Shown here: positions 50,135 to 63,309 of the stretch, piece after piece | Layout of the letters: each line of letters starts with the position of its first letter | Position numbering within the stretch: position 1 is the stretch's first letter | Source of the DNA: Rotaria sordida | Taxonomy: Eukaryota; Rotifera; Eurotatoria; Philodinida; Philodinidae | DNA length: 64,000 nt | Direction of reading: 5' to 3' | NCBI GenBank assembly: GCA_905250125.1 | Contig: CAJNOL010000050.1 | Coordinates: 264,604 to 328,603 of the forward strand | The notes under the pieces: model-generated | Seen by the model: only the letters and a program-made list of their open reading frames with translations | What the model was told of the DNA's origin: nothing | The model's database searches: none | Program-made: the position numbers and the translations under genes

Positions 50135-53100
50135 TAATATTGCTTGCTTTCGATCAGTATGCTTCGTTAAAATGAATTTCTGCTGAAATTTATTTTTCTT
50201 TATCGCGATGTATTTATTAAAAGTGTGTCATCAACTTTCACCATAGTTATACAATTTTTCGCTTACATAGAGAACTGAAACAAGTACAATGTGATGAATG
50301 CCACGACAAAACAAATTCGTAAAAATAACTATACACATACCTTTTTTTCAACTCCATTTCATAAAAGACTTCCAAGTATCTGTTGTTGATTGGTCATAAG
50401 AGTTTTCATTTCCCTTGAATATGCTCGACAAATCTGCCAAAGTTTCTTCTCTTCGTTTCATTTTGCCGTTTAGGATAAAAGCAAAGAGAATAAGAATAAG
50501 TAAAATGTTTTGAAGGAGAAAAAAATAAATAGATGAAACAGAGAAGTAAAGACATTGGTAAAAATGTTCACATTATGATTTTGTTGTTATAATACAAGAA
50601 AAATATCACACGTGTGAATACAATGAAACACTAAAATAGTGCTGTTTGTATACATAATTCCTTAACACGTAATCCGCCTTCAATAATGAAGAGAAAAGAC
50701 TAGAATAACGTCATTGTTACTTTTTTATCATTGACAACAAAGAAGATTTTTTCCGAACAATATCGATTCTCTCCAATATAATGTATTATTTATTTTTAAT
50801 CTTTTTCATGAAACGAAAATAGTAGTGGATAAAAACCTGTCAACGAAATTCCTATAAAATGATATTGGAAGAGAAATAATTCTACAAATGTTCTACATAT
50901 AAATGCAAAGGGACGGTGAACATTTTGGGTCCATTTTTGACTCAATTAAAAAGTAAAGGTAGTTTGAGATGAAAATTTTAGTGAATCTGTAGCCCAGAGT
51001 TACTAGTCGCTCTTGTAAATTTCATCCTGATTGATCAAACTTTTGCTTTACTTTAGTAATCATTCCACTAGGCTCTTTTGTGACTTTTATGATAAAACAA
51101 GGGAGGACGTGAAGCTTCGAAACCCTCAGAACCTCAATATCTTTTGACACCTCCAGCAATTTTCAGTGTCTTGTAGTAAAATTTGGTGCTCAGTTGCTGC
51201 ACTTAACACATCTTTAAAATTTTATATCTAATAAGTCTGTCGCAGCCATGTCAATAAGATGTTTTGCATTTCTCTCTATATTATCTCATCTGTTTATATT
51301 CCTCTTCTCTCGACTCGAAAGAAAAGTTGTCCGCATTCATCAAATCGTCTCTGACGATATCGATGAACACGCCATACTTCGATCAAAAGAACCCATCCTT
51401 TCTTCACCATACTGTTTATTGAAGTTGATGTCTTTTATCCATAGTAAATCGTTCTAATCATTCGATCACACGCTCAACATATCATCTAAGATATGAAACA
51501 AATCATTTGAACAAACGAGACAATGGAGAACGTCTCAGTCAAATGCTCAAATAACATGAACAAGTTATGTGTTGAAAGTATCTTTGAATATTTCTATACA
51601 AAAATAAAATAATCCAAGGGGGAAAAAGCGGATCCTGGTGGATCCTGGGATCCATTAGGATCCATTAGGATCCGCCAGGATCCATAGGATCCACCAGGAT
51701 CCATAGGATCCACCAGGATCCACTAGGATCCATAGGATCCACCAGGATCCACTAGGATCCATCAGGATCCATCAGGATCCACTAGGATCCATTAGGATCC
51801 ATTAGGATCCATCAGGATCCACTAGAATCCATTAGAACTCATTATCATTTATGAAGATAGATTAATGTTCTGAATAGCCACAAAAGCAAGGAAATCAACC
51901 AGATTCATAAAATAAGGATGCATAATTCAAAATATGTTCTGGATGAATCAATGGGAGCACCATGTGCTATTTATACAACTATGACTAGTCTACTTTACAA
52001 AGGAAAAATGGACCTTGAGACATCCCAGAATCTATTGGACTCCATCCGAAGCCATTAGAATACATGGAAACAAAGTAAACAGACGAAGAATTGGCCCTAG
52101 AATTTTTGAAAACAAAGAAAAAAGAAATCTCGGAGATTGAGAGCCTGGTGGGCCCCGATGAACTTTTGAGTATCTGAATGAGTTCTGCGGTTTATACGGT
52201 AGAATAAGATCCATCAAGATTTAGGTGTTCCTGATTGGTTTCAGATTATTATGATGCTTGTTAATTTTTGCTGTATTCTTCTGGATTTCAAAAGATTGTA
52301 CTAGATAGTGTTGAATTTTTGCTAGAGAAAAGCTCAAGTCTTTTTGAGCTAGATTTCTGACATAAGCAGCAACAGCGCTGCACAGGTTCACCATTTTTTC
52401 CGGGGAAAATGCGAAAAACGGAAAAAAGTGTGTACCCATAAAATTTTAAGATGCCGACAGAATTTTAATTGAGATTTAATCAAGATCGTAACAGTTTATT
52501 GCTATTTCCCAATCATATATCGTCGAAGAAGCTGCTAAATCTTGAGAAAACCGTGTAGTCACGGAATTTCAAGACCTCGACAAGGTTCATAACAGGATTC
52601 TATCAGTATCCTGAGCAGTTTACCAATGCAATTAAAACAAGAAATATGTTAATAGAGGGTCAAATCCTCAGAAAAACGTGTAGACACGAAATAAACACGA
52701 TTCTGTTATGATTAGAACAAAATCTTAGAGAAATTCTGAGTCATTTTGTATTGACTTTATGTCAAGCTCTTCTCAGAATTTCAATGGCTTCTAATTGGAA
52801 AATATTTTCTGATTGCACCTCGCAGAACTCCACTTCGATTCTGTAAGGATGATATCCGATGGATTGTCAAAATTTTTCCAGGATTCTCTAAGCAGAAAAG
52901 AGAAATGAACGTACATTATTGATTTCTATATGTTCAGTTAAAAAACTGATTAGTTCACCGCAGTAGACTGTACCATGCTATTTAATTTAACTCAAACCTT
53001 CTGTATCTCGAATTCCTTCTGAACTATTAACTTGTATTTGAACTTTATGCAAACATAAGTTATTTGAACAAAAATTCAATATAAACTTAATCTATTGATT

Positions 53101-54497
53101 ACTTATCATAAAATTCTAGTATGACTGGTTGATTTCAATTTGAATAAAAAGATATTTTTCTGATTAGCACGAATAAATAAAATCCAGTACAAGTTTTATT
53201 GAAGTACTCGTCCTTTACTAAAAGCTTCTTTAAAAAAAAGTTAGTGCAACAGTTAAACTGATATTAAAATCTCCATTTTAATGAGTTTGCAAGTTTTATA
53301 TGAAAATAAAATTCAAGAAATAACTGAGTTCCATGCTGTAAATGTCATGCAGTATTGAAGATAAATATTAAAAATCTTTGACGAGAAATCTTCAAAAATT
53401 CTGTCAGATTTCTTCCATTCACTGACACATAGATACAAAGGAATATTAGAATGAAATTCAGGTACCTTCTTGATCTTCTACATTCCTGTCAGAACCGGAA
53501 CAAAACACATTGCAAATTCTTCATTGTCATTTTAGTATAGTTACTGTTAAAATTTTATTTAACAAGCACAATTTAAGTTTTTGAGATTCAAAGATTCAAA
53601 AATATTCGAAGAATCTTAAATAGGAACTGTTAAGGATTTTGGTGGAAACATTTCATAATTTGATTCAAAGTCCTGAACCAGATCAGTCATAGATCTTGTT
53701 ACAATCCTCAAGATCAAGCTTTAGTAGACTCTAAATGAAAATGGTAAAGATCTTCGTCTGACCTTGATATGCTTTCAGAAAGATCCTGGCCATCCTTGAC
53801 TTTCTCTAGGAAGGATCCGAAATGCTTGTCCTTGAAGAGACCCTAAGACAACCCTATTAGTTGAAATCATACTTAAGTGAGTTCAAAGATATACCGAGTA
53901 GAAAAAATCTGAGAACTTTTTTCCATATATTAGTATCTGACTCGACTGACAATTTCTTATGAACAATAAAATCCACATTGTAAAGTAATTGATTGTTAGT
54001 TATTATCTTTTTGTTGCACAGTTGATAAATAGGATGTGGATATGGATATTCATTTCACTCATACTCACACCTATGTTAATATTTCGTGTTATGTTCCTTC
54101 TGCTTATACTAATATTTGCCACGATTGCCAATTGCTAGTATTCGTTTTCGCTAACTAACAGCATATAAATTTAAGATCAATTCGTCCTGTGTGTTTGATG
54201 TTACTAAATTTTTATCTGTTTATTTCATAAACAACACGTGTATATATACTAACATAAAAAGAAAAGAGAGCAAAAAGAACGAGTCCGGTCAGATGAGTGA
54301 GAATAATAGACAAAATTGAAACGAATAAAGAAAAGATCAAATAAAGAAAAGAAAGAAATAGAAATAATCGAGATATGTGTGAAATTACACTGTAACAAAT
54401 TCTTTAACTCGATTTGAGTATTTAACTATTCAAATACAAGGTTAAGTTTTACACATATGAAATTAGTATTAGAGTACACTTTATTCGGAACTTTTAT
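50135..54497. other. Intergenic, 4.4 kb, repeat-bearing
   Basis: Contains the GGATCC minisatellite (51630-51844) and a pair of related strings (AAACCGTGTAGTCACG near 52550 and AAAACGTGTAGACACG near 52672). Short open frames have no supporting features. The right end holds the Lgl 3' flank. Confidence 0.45.
51630..51844. repeat. 10-bp minisatellite, consensus GGATCCAYYA
   Basis: About 22 tandem copies of a 10-bp unit (variants GGATCCATTA, GGATCCACCA, GGATCCACTA, GGATCCATCA, plus 9-bp GGATCCATA). Nearly every copy keeps the palindromic GGATCC, while the last four bases vary. The last two units are degenerate (GAATCCATTA, GAACTCATTA). It lies between genes. Confidence 0.92.
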
Positions 54498-57400
54498 TTA
54501 TTTTATTTTTACATATGATAGAAGAGTTTCTTGTCCATTAGATAAATTTTTTTCTGGACTTATTTGTCGAGTCGATTTTTCTAAATCTGATCTTTGTATT
54601 GTCTTCCGTTGAATTTTATCATATGTAATAGACATTGAATAAGGCAGAATTGTTTGTGGTGAAAATGTAACTTGAACTAATTCAGATGATGATTGTAAAT
54701 ACAGAGCATGTGCAAAGGGAGAAAATTGAACACTTGATAAAGCATTTATATCACTTGCTTTTATACAACTAAATAATATTTGACGACGAAGTGTTGGCAA
54801 TGTATAAATACTTATTTGACCCATATTATCCAAACATACAAGACATGATTCTGTATGAGATTCATTGGTATTATCTAAATAAGAAATGATAAAAATAAAT
54901 GAAATAAATAAGAAATATTTACCTTGTTTATGAGTAAATTGATTAACATTTACTTTTCGTACACGAGTACCTTCTGTTGCCGTTAATTTAAATTTACAAT
55001 ATGGTTTTAAATTTGGTAATGTAAAAACCTTTCGAACCAAAATAATTAGAACTTTGATATAAAAGAAAAAAAACAACAACAAATACCTTAAATTGTTCTT
55101 CAGAACAAATGAGAACTTTATGTGAAGTATATGCTGTTGATGAACTTAGTGAAACATTTTCTGAATGAGTTGTTGATGGAACAAGAACGTTTGAAGTTGA
55201 AGATACTGATTCTATTGTTGGAATATTAGAACCTTGTCCTATTGATTGATTTAAACTATCAAGTACAACAATACTTAATACAGGTGCTTTATGTTTTAAT
55301 CGAATCTCTTTAGCTAAAATCAATAACTTCAAATCAAAAGTTAAAATCAAAGAAAGAATAGCTAACCCATTGAACATATACTTGTTTGATCTGTCGCAAT
55401 AGGAGTTCCATTTGTTAATGTATTTATTGGTTGAGGTTCAGAACCAATTATAGAATACACATATACATGACCACCATTTGTACCAGCCCAAAGTGAACGA
55501 GTTCGATCGTTGACTAAAAAATGAAACCATATAGTAAGAAAAAACGAATATTTTATTTTTATTCGTAGAATTTTACCACTATTAAGATAAGTTTTAGCAA
55601 AATAAAGGCAACGAACCATACTAGCAACTTGATCATCGACAGGTTTAAATTCTCTAAACTCAACTTGTCTTTCAACAGGTACACGAATAACTTCTTCTAA
55701 ATGAATATTAGTTGATGATAATGGATTATTTTCATCTGTTCGTTTTGGTGTTAATATCATTGTGGCTTTTTTTATTGTTCGTCCTTTACGTAAACGTCGA
55801 AATGATTCTCGAAGAGATTTTTTCAAAGAACGTCCACGTATTAATGTTGATTCACCCGTTGATAAAGGTACAGTTGGTGTATTTCCTAAAGCATTCGGAT
55901 CAAGTGTACATTTAGCAGCAAGTATTCGATTTTGTTTATAGTTAAATATTGTAAATCCATGTGCAGTACCAGCAGCATAACTAAAATTATAACATAATAT
56001 ATAACTAGAACATGTTTAATAAAAAACATACGTTTCAATATCAGAACATAAAGCTAATGCTGAAACAGCAGCTGGTGGATATAATTGCACTAATGATGTC
56101 AGAACAAGACCAGATGGAACAAATGTTTGTTTTGTTTTCATTTCTTCATGACCTTTCCAAACAAAACTTTCACAACCATCAAGTAAATTTACTGTTGTTG
56201 TCTATTAAAAAATAAAAAATAAAAAATAAAAACCAAATAATTTGAAATAGAATTAAAATAAAACTTACAACTATATTCACATCGATAGAATCAGTTGAAA
56301 ATTCAAATGTAAGAACTTGTCCAGCTGTTCCAGCAATAATAAGTGTATCTGTATTTGTACAAAGTGATAATTTTTGTATGGCTAAACGAGGATCATCACA
56401 ATATGGATCATAGAGACCCGTCTAAATAGAATAAGTATAATTAAAATTTTTGAATATTTCAAAACTAACCTTTCGAAATGGTGGCCATGTTTCTTCTTCT
56501 GTATCATCAATAGGTGCTTGTTCAATTTGAAAATAATCACTTGTTTTTAATTTATAAATCAATGGCATTGAAATATTGGTGATATCCCAAAATTGTACTG
56601 ATCCGTCTTCATGTCTATTAAATGATCAAATGTTTTTTTTTAAATAGTTCTTTCTTTCTTAATTCACTTACCCTGTAAGTAATAAATGCCGTTGTTCTGT
56701 ATCATCTTCTAAATGATTTAAATTACGTTTTATTTCTCCTCCTGTTATTGGCCATTTCTTAAATAATGTATAAAAATATAGATTTTATTCAATGAAAAAA
56801 ATTTTAACTAACTCGATCTGAATAATCATCGAATTGTATTGTCGCATAATTAACAAGTCGTTTATAAAATTGTGGATTTACATTACATGTCAATGTTGTA
56901 CATATAACAGGTGATGCATGAATACTATTTAAATAAGGTAAATGATATGATGGCCAACTATCTGTAACAAGATCAATTACAACTATTTCTTCATTTAATA
57001 AAATCACAAGTGATTGAGGATCATCACGAGCTAAAAAAAATGAGACAAAATAAAAAAGAATTTTATTTCAAAATTTAGTTAATTCATAGATAAACATACA
57101 ACCATCATTGGATAATTTATCAATAGTAAAAAAATCAATAACTGATGTTGTAAAATCAAAAGTAACATGTCGTGTTCGTTCATTATTATGATCATGTTCA
57201 TTTTCACATAAACAACTAACACTATGTTTATTTGAATAACTTGAACGAGGTAAGCCACCGGCAAATATTATTAAAGGATCACCACTTTAAATGAAAAAAA
57301 GATATAAAAAAATATAATAATTAAAAATGACGAAGAAAAAATGCCAAATAATTAACTTTGATATTCAATATTTTGTTTTCTATGTGTAAAGACATGCGAA

Positions 57401-59709
57401 TAAACTACAACATCACATCTATCAATCAGAATTTATGCAGTTTTATGAAAACAACATTTGTTTCTTCAAATATTCGAATAACTAAAATAAGCATTTTTTT
57501 TTTCATTAAAGTGATATAGAAAACTAAATTGAATATCCAAATGAGTTGACTGATTATTCTGATGCAATCTTGTAACAACCTGTTGATCTACTAAGTTACA
57601 AAATATCACAGAAAATTATTTCTCTTTCAAGTCATTTACTAATTCCGAAATGAATTCTATACATTGTTACATTACAAATAGTAACCTGCACGAGTACGAA
57701 TTTTCACAATCGGACTCGAACTAACACTTTTTTTTTATACTCGACCGGAACTAATCGATATCCAACAGATACTTTTTATAGCCACAGTACGATTTTTAAA
57801 TTTGTATTTTATATGAAAAAGTATACTATTTTGTTTTTTTCATAAACAGCAACAGAAAAAAAGAGATCATTGTAAATTTCACAAAAAAAAGAAAGGGAAT
57901 CAAGTATGTCAGGATTCAATTGGTGTCTTTCTACTTCTAAAACTTGATCAATTTCGCTAAGTATACGTTTGCTTATTACTCTGGTGACACTAAGATGGAA
58001 TGCACTGTTGATGTTATACATCCTAATTATAAATGTATACATGAATGCCTTTTCCATCATGATAATACATGGTGACCTCTTTGATAATTCATTTTTCTCT
58101 ACATGTACTCAGTTACTTCGTCATATGGTTCATCATCATTTGTAGATGTATTTTCATTAAAAATGAATCCTTGTGGTAAAACAATATCGCTTACCATTTC
58201 TGTGACCTGTTCTCAAATACAACAAAATTACTCAATCATGATCAAACTGATTTTCATTCCTATACTTTTATATAAATTAGCAGTTTGAAATAATAAAAAT
58301 ATTTTGTAACGTCAAAATCTTCTTAATTACCGAACTGAGTTCAGGTATGATTTCATACGCGGACCCATGCTTCAGGCGCCAAGTATCCGATCGGGTTGCA
58401 GGACATTAATTACAAACTTCTTAAGTAATTTTCATCGACTCCATAAAAGAAAAACAATCACTAACTTACTTTCGCATAATCTTGACGCAAATTTTAGTCA
58501 TTGGTGTACATGGATAAGGTCCATATGGAATTTTTTCCGTTTCAACTATATTTAATTGTTGTTTTGCATCCCATAATGCATAACTTCCATTATTATGGCA
58601 TGTAGCAAAATTCATACCTTTATTATACCAACAAACAGATTCGACTTCCTTTGAGAGATAAAAAAAGAAAAAATAAGAAATTCAAATAAATTCTTTCAAA
58701 AATAAAAACAATAACCTACTTGTTTATAAATATAAGTTCGATCATGACTATTCGATGGTAAATCCCAATGGACAATAAGTGTATTTCTATATCCAATTAA
58801 TATTTTATCTTCGTTAGTTGGATGTTGAACAATGGATTGTACAGGACCTGGATGAATTATACGACCACTACAGTATTCAACAATTCTAAAGAAAATCAAA
58901 TTAATTATTCAAAAGAGAACATGCTTTAATCTTTTTTTGTTCTTTGATCATGAAAATCAAATAAGAAATTTCCTTGAAAGATGACAAAATGACTCATAGG
59001 TATACACTCGAGAATTTTTATTCTCTTACGTTTTTTCAATAATATCAGTTGAAATAATTGGATTAATATTAAGTGAAAAATTTTCAATATTAAAAGAATA
59101 AATATTTCCATTATCAAGACCAATTAATAGATTCAAATGATTTCTTAATAAACATATTGTTTGTGTATTTTTGAGTATAATTGAATCATCTTCACTTGAT
59201 GTACACGTACGATCAATTCGTACTGTACTATTTGATGAAAAATCATTTATTGATGGATTATAATTATTTATTTCAAGTAAATGTAAATAACCATCAATAG
59301 TTAAAACAAGAAGTCGTCCTACACCATCAAGAAATATTAATTTACGAATTGATGATGATGATGATGAATTTGGATCAAGACTATATGATAATTGAAAATT
59401 AGGTTGGCCATAACTAGAAAAAAAAAATCCAATAACAATAGATAATGATTTTTAATTATATAGAGAATCTTACATTCGAATTTCACCCGTATGTGTACCA
59501 ATAGCAATTAATTTTAATTGAGAATCATAAGCAAGTGCTGATGGTCGTGAAGGAAAACCACGGACACAAATCTAAATAAACAAACCCATATGAAAGAGAA
59601 TAGAATGTAATTATATACTTACTTTATTTAATCCAAATAATTCTTTTTGAAGACGTCGACGAGCTTCATTCTCTTCAGGTTGTTTATGTCCAAGTTTAAA
59701 CTTGAACAT
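54498..59709 (-). CDS. LLGL1: Lethal giant larvae homologue (LLGL)
   Basis: A cortical polarity protein of the Scribble module: it binds atypical PKC/Par6 and syntaxins, and forms a double WD40 beta-propeller. Exons 59709-59623, 59571-59474, 59413-59030, 58885-58720, 58648-58470, 57284-57103, 57030-56813, 56757-56672, 56614-56470, 56421-56269, 56201-56032, 55980-55577, 55513-55382, 55313-55087, 55028-54923 and 54874-54498 are in phase and give 1037 aa. Matches: FPSRPSALAYDSQLKLIAIGT, DKILIGYRNTLIVHWDL, IIFAGGLPRSSYS, NEEIVVIDL, TGHEDGSVQFWD, DPYCDDPRLAIQKL, TAGQVL, SLWAGTNGGHVYVY. The aPKC phospho-site loop RSLKKSLRESFRRLRKGR is conserved. A GTAAG donor near 60380 and an acceptor near 59763 suggest a 5' UTR intron. 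The 1.2-kb intron 57285-58469 contains repeat copy 2. LLGL1 and LLGL2 cannot be told apart here. Confidence 0.95.
57744..58408 (-). repeat. Dispersed repeat copy 2, inside an Lgl intron
   Basis: Homologous to 18249-18866 throughout, in the same orientation. Both start around a CACAGTAC string and end at GGTTGCAGGACATT or its near match. Minus-strand frame 58060-57809 reads MMEKAFMYTFIIRMYNIN.. then VISKRILSEIDQVLEVERHQLN, parallel to the peptide of copy 1. A further frame upstream has SDIVLPQGFIFNE with a stop (TAG) in the middle. Confidence 0.7.
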
Positions 59710-61788
59710 ATTTTGTTTAAGTCAATAAAAGAAAAAAAAATCACAAAATATTGAAAATATCTAAAAACAAAAAAGTATGTGGCTCATATTACAACAGAAA
59801 CACAATGCTTGATTATTTCCGTTCTTTTACTCATTTTGCTTTCTCGGAATGAAAAATGACTCAGATCAATATTAAAAATTAACACGATTTGATATGCGAT
59901 GCAAGTTGAACAACAGATGTTTATTTATTCTTTATGATGAATATAATAGAATGAAAATAGTGATGATGATGGTGACATATGTATCATGAAATTAGAACAG
60001 CAGTAACAGCAGTCATCGTTCTAATTAATGTCAATGGCTAGAAGATTGAGGGTAGTGAAAAGAAAATGGACAACATTTTTTACATGTTTGTTCTCCTTTC
60101 TCGTGTACGTTGTTCCATCTATTCTTCATCGACCAATAGCCATGACATGAACATATAACGACCAACACTGAACCGGTCAAACGGTCATTCTCTCTTTCTC
60201 TCTCTCTTCCTCTTCCTCTCCCTCTCTTTCAATGAACTATTCGTACAACAAAAAACATACTAAGAATATCGAATTGAATAGAGTGAAATCAAAAAGAAAA
60301 AAAAAAGAAGAAAGAAATCGACGCGTGCCATAAATTATTAAGAATAAGAAGAAAAGAAAATAATGTGTCATCATCTTACCTGGTTAATCATAGATACAAT
60401 AGTGTGAATGTGTATTATGACTAATAGAGAGTGTTTTAAATATGAGAACAAAAAAAAAAAAGAAATTAATTAGTTCTTTTTGTTTCGGATACGTGATGTA
60501 TCAATTGATTGATTGTTGTTATAAGATGATATCCGGTGACAGACAGACTAGTAAGGTTTATCTTATCCGATCGAACGATCAATAGACGCTAATGGAAAAC
60601 AAAGAAAATCTATCGTAATAATCGATAAAGAGGATACATAGAGTATAAAAACAAACATTCTGATTAGAATGTATGTTCTATGTGTTGAAAGGGCACATCA
60701 TCTTCTAATCGTGGATATAGTAAGATTGCCAATGGAAACGCAATCGATACGTAAATTACAAAAGACAAAGAAAGATGAAAAATGTGAAATAAGACACTTG
60801 GCATATTTATTTCTCGAACAAGTTTAATGATGAGATAGACAGATGAAACCAAATGTCAATCAATCTTATATCTTATAACGATTTCTTTTAAATTCAAGTA
60901 CATACTTATACGGATATGCATTGAACAATAGACAACTTTGAAAATAGTTTTTTTTTAATGATCAATATTCAAATGAAAATATTACAAAAAAATAACTAAT
61001 TAAATTCTTTATATTCTTGCTATTATGGCATATTTAGTCATCCACGAACCAGAACGATAAGTACAATGGAAGTTTAGCATCTAAAAGTTAAGTATATAAA
61101 AAAACTGAAAGTAAATATGATGTCTATTGAAAGATCAATGAATGTATATAGGTGTGGGTGTGATTGTTAGTCATCTTTTCATTCTTATCCGCACTCTTAC
61201 ACACACCCACACCCTTTACAATCACTTTTTTTGCGTATTTAGTTGTTTGGTGCTGCATATTTCCGTACTCATCGTTTACCAATCCTTTCATTTAGATACA
61301 AAAAAAAAGAGAAACTTGTTCAACCTCGAGAAAGATCAATTCAAGAGTTATATATATATAAATATATATGCTTTTAAGAAAATGAAATTGTTATTTTATA
61401 ATTGTTTGGATTTTATAAAAACTAGTGTTTTTTCTTATTAGACAAGAGAAATGTTTGTTTAATATTCAAGAAGTTTTAAATTCTAACTTTTGCACAATAA
61501 ATATCAAAATGGAGATTAACTGGAAAATAAAAAAAAAGGAAACATTTTTACGTTTATCCTCAAAATTAGAAAATTTGTAATTTTAAAGAATTATTGGTGT
61601 TTATCGCGTCAATTATTCAAATCCTAATATCTATAAGTGAGAAGAACAAAGCCATATGAAAAACACGAAATAAGACTTCGTCTGTATTTAGAATGATAAT
61701 AAAAAGAAAAAGAACGAAGTAACAACACAAGAATGAAAATCTCGACTAAATTGTCAATTTAAGTTCAATATAGTTTGAATTTGATCAC
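59710..61788. other. Lgl upstream region and PSMB4 3' flank
   Basis: The left part carries the probable 5' UTR intron of Lgl (acceptor about 59763, donor about 60380, minus strand) and a CT-rich stretch at 60190-60230. A 62-aa hydrophobic minus-strand frame (60852-60664) lacks support. The telomere-like tract 61150-61216 lies here too. Confidence 0.5.
61150..61216 (+). repeat. Telomere-like inverted tract
   Basis: AGGTGTGGGTGTG is followed about 40 nt later by ACACACCCACACCCT, an almost exact inverted copy (13-14 bp arms). It has the same layout as the tracts at 19434 and 44661: TGTGGG-like first, CCCACA-like second. Confidence 0.7.
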
Positions 61789-63094
61789 TTATTCCGTATT
61801 GCGTCTAGAATACCAAAACAAAAAATAATAATAATAATTGATTGATATAATCAAAATAAAAAAAAAACGACGTACAGTGTTGGTGCCAAACTCCAATCAG
61901 GTTGAACTTCTTTAGCTTTAAATTCAACACCATCTTTTGTTACAATACAAACACGATACTAGAAAATAAATAAATGAAAAGAATCATATATATATATTTG
62001 AATAAGATTATCTTACACGAGCAAATGCTCGACAATCACGGTAAAAAAGTTGTTTTACGATACGATCCATTAAACGTTCAGCTTGATCTTTATTAAGTTC
62101 ATTCGAATTTTCAAGAATTGTTCGAATCCAACCCTAAATAGATGAATATATATATGTATATATTAAAGAAATTATTTCATAATGATAAAACAAAAAATTT
62201 ACTTGAGCTAAATGATTTGCAATACCAGTCATAATTAAAAATTCTTTAAAAGCTGAACCTTTATCATTAATACGTCCAAGAAATCTGTAAACAAAAGAAA
62301 AAAAAATTAATTAATTAAAGATACAAATTTTTCTAAATTAATTCTTCATATATACGGTTCATTATTTTCTATTCCAGCGACTACAACACTTGTTAACAAT
62401 GGATTAAATTGTGTTCGTCGATAATACATCAGTCGAGTACACCAAGCATAAAGAGCCAATGGCGTCATTTCACTTCCATCTTCTTGAACAAGATCTTCCT
62501 CACTTTTATAAAAATATACATCATGAAAAAAAAAAAAGAAATCAATCCGAACTCTTCAACTTACATTTTAGCATCAATAGCTTCTTTAATATAATCAGCA
62601 TCCGATAAATCACCACCAAGTGCCAAAATAGTACGATCATTAACTTGATGAATACGTGGCAGATTACGATATTTAGCTAAAGAACCATATGAACCAAGTA
62701 CATCAGCAGCTAAAATAACACCACCATTGAATATAAATGCTGTTACCGATGAGCCAGTTACAACTGGTGTACTATAAAAATAAAATTAATATGATTATTT
62801 ATAAAATTTATATTTAAACTAGAATTCTGTGGGACAAGCTTTTTTTTCGAATGTCGAATTCCGTTTGTCTCATCCTGATTTTTTTTTTGTCGAATTGTCC
62901 CATAGGATAAAACATTCGAGACTATCCGATAGAATTCTAATTTAAACTTACACAGTACGTGTACGAATATTTCGTTCAGCTTCTGTTTCCAATGGATCAA
63001 TTGTATAATTTTTATTTGAATTTCCAATATTAAAATCATCTTTATCATTAATTGTATCATAATTTGCTTCAAATGGATTGAATGTACTTGCCAT
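61789..63094 (-). CDS. PSMB4: Proteasome subunit beta type-4
   Basis: The non-catalytic beta-7 subunit of the 20S proteasome core. Exons 63094-62952, 62771-62565, 62502-62356, 62284-62203, 62133-62017, 61958-61876 and 61804-61789 give 264 aa, the same length as human PSMB4. Family strings: TRTVTPVVTGSSV at the propeptide boundary, GGVILAADVLGSYGSLAKYRNLPRI, ILALGGDLSDADYI, RLMYYRRTQFNPLLTSVVVAGI, VKQLFYRDCRAFARYRVCIVTKDGVEF, and a terminal DWSLAPTL. The last 16-nt exon (LRNTE, stop) is inferred from an acceptor and phase. Intron 1 holds a 130-bp palindromic insertion. The gene lies 215 bp downstream of the C6orf120 homologue on the same strand. Confidence 0.95.
62813..62946. mobile_element. 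Short palindromic insertion in PSMB4 intron 1
   Basis: TTTAAACTAGAATTCT (62813-62828) and AGAATTCTAATTTAAA (62931-62946) are inverted repeats with one mismatch. Inside, TGGGACAA and TTGTCCCA form a second inverted pair. It resembles a tiny MITE; the TTTAAA at each border may be target sequence. Confidence 0.6.
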
Positions 63095-63309
63095 TTTCCT
63101 TTTTTTTTTGTTGTTTTTTACTAATCAATTATAATCTAAAAATCAGAACGCAAAGAAAAGTACATTATATGACATGAATTATGTGCAGGTTCAAACAAAA
63201 AAAGAAGAACCAATCAATAAAAGCGACTAAAACACCGGCAAGCATACAATTGAACATATGTATTTTAGAAAAAACAATGAAAGACAAAAACACAAAACGA
63301 AAAAATCTG

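Noticed and set aside
51248-51457. 69-aa plus-strand frame with hydrophobic start
   Set aside because: Looks like a signal peptide, but the remainder has no pattern or neighbours to support it.
60664-60852. 62-aa hydrophobic minus-strand frame
   Set aside because: Falls in the probable Lgl upstream region; no splice sites or recognisable domain.
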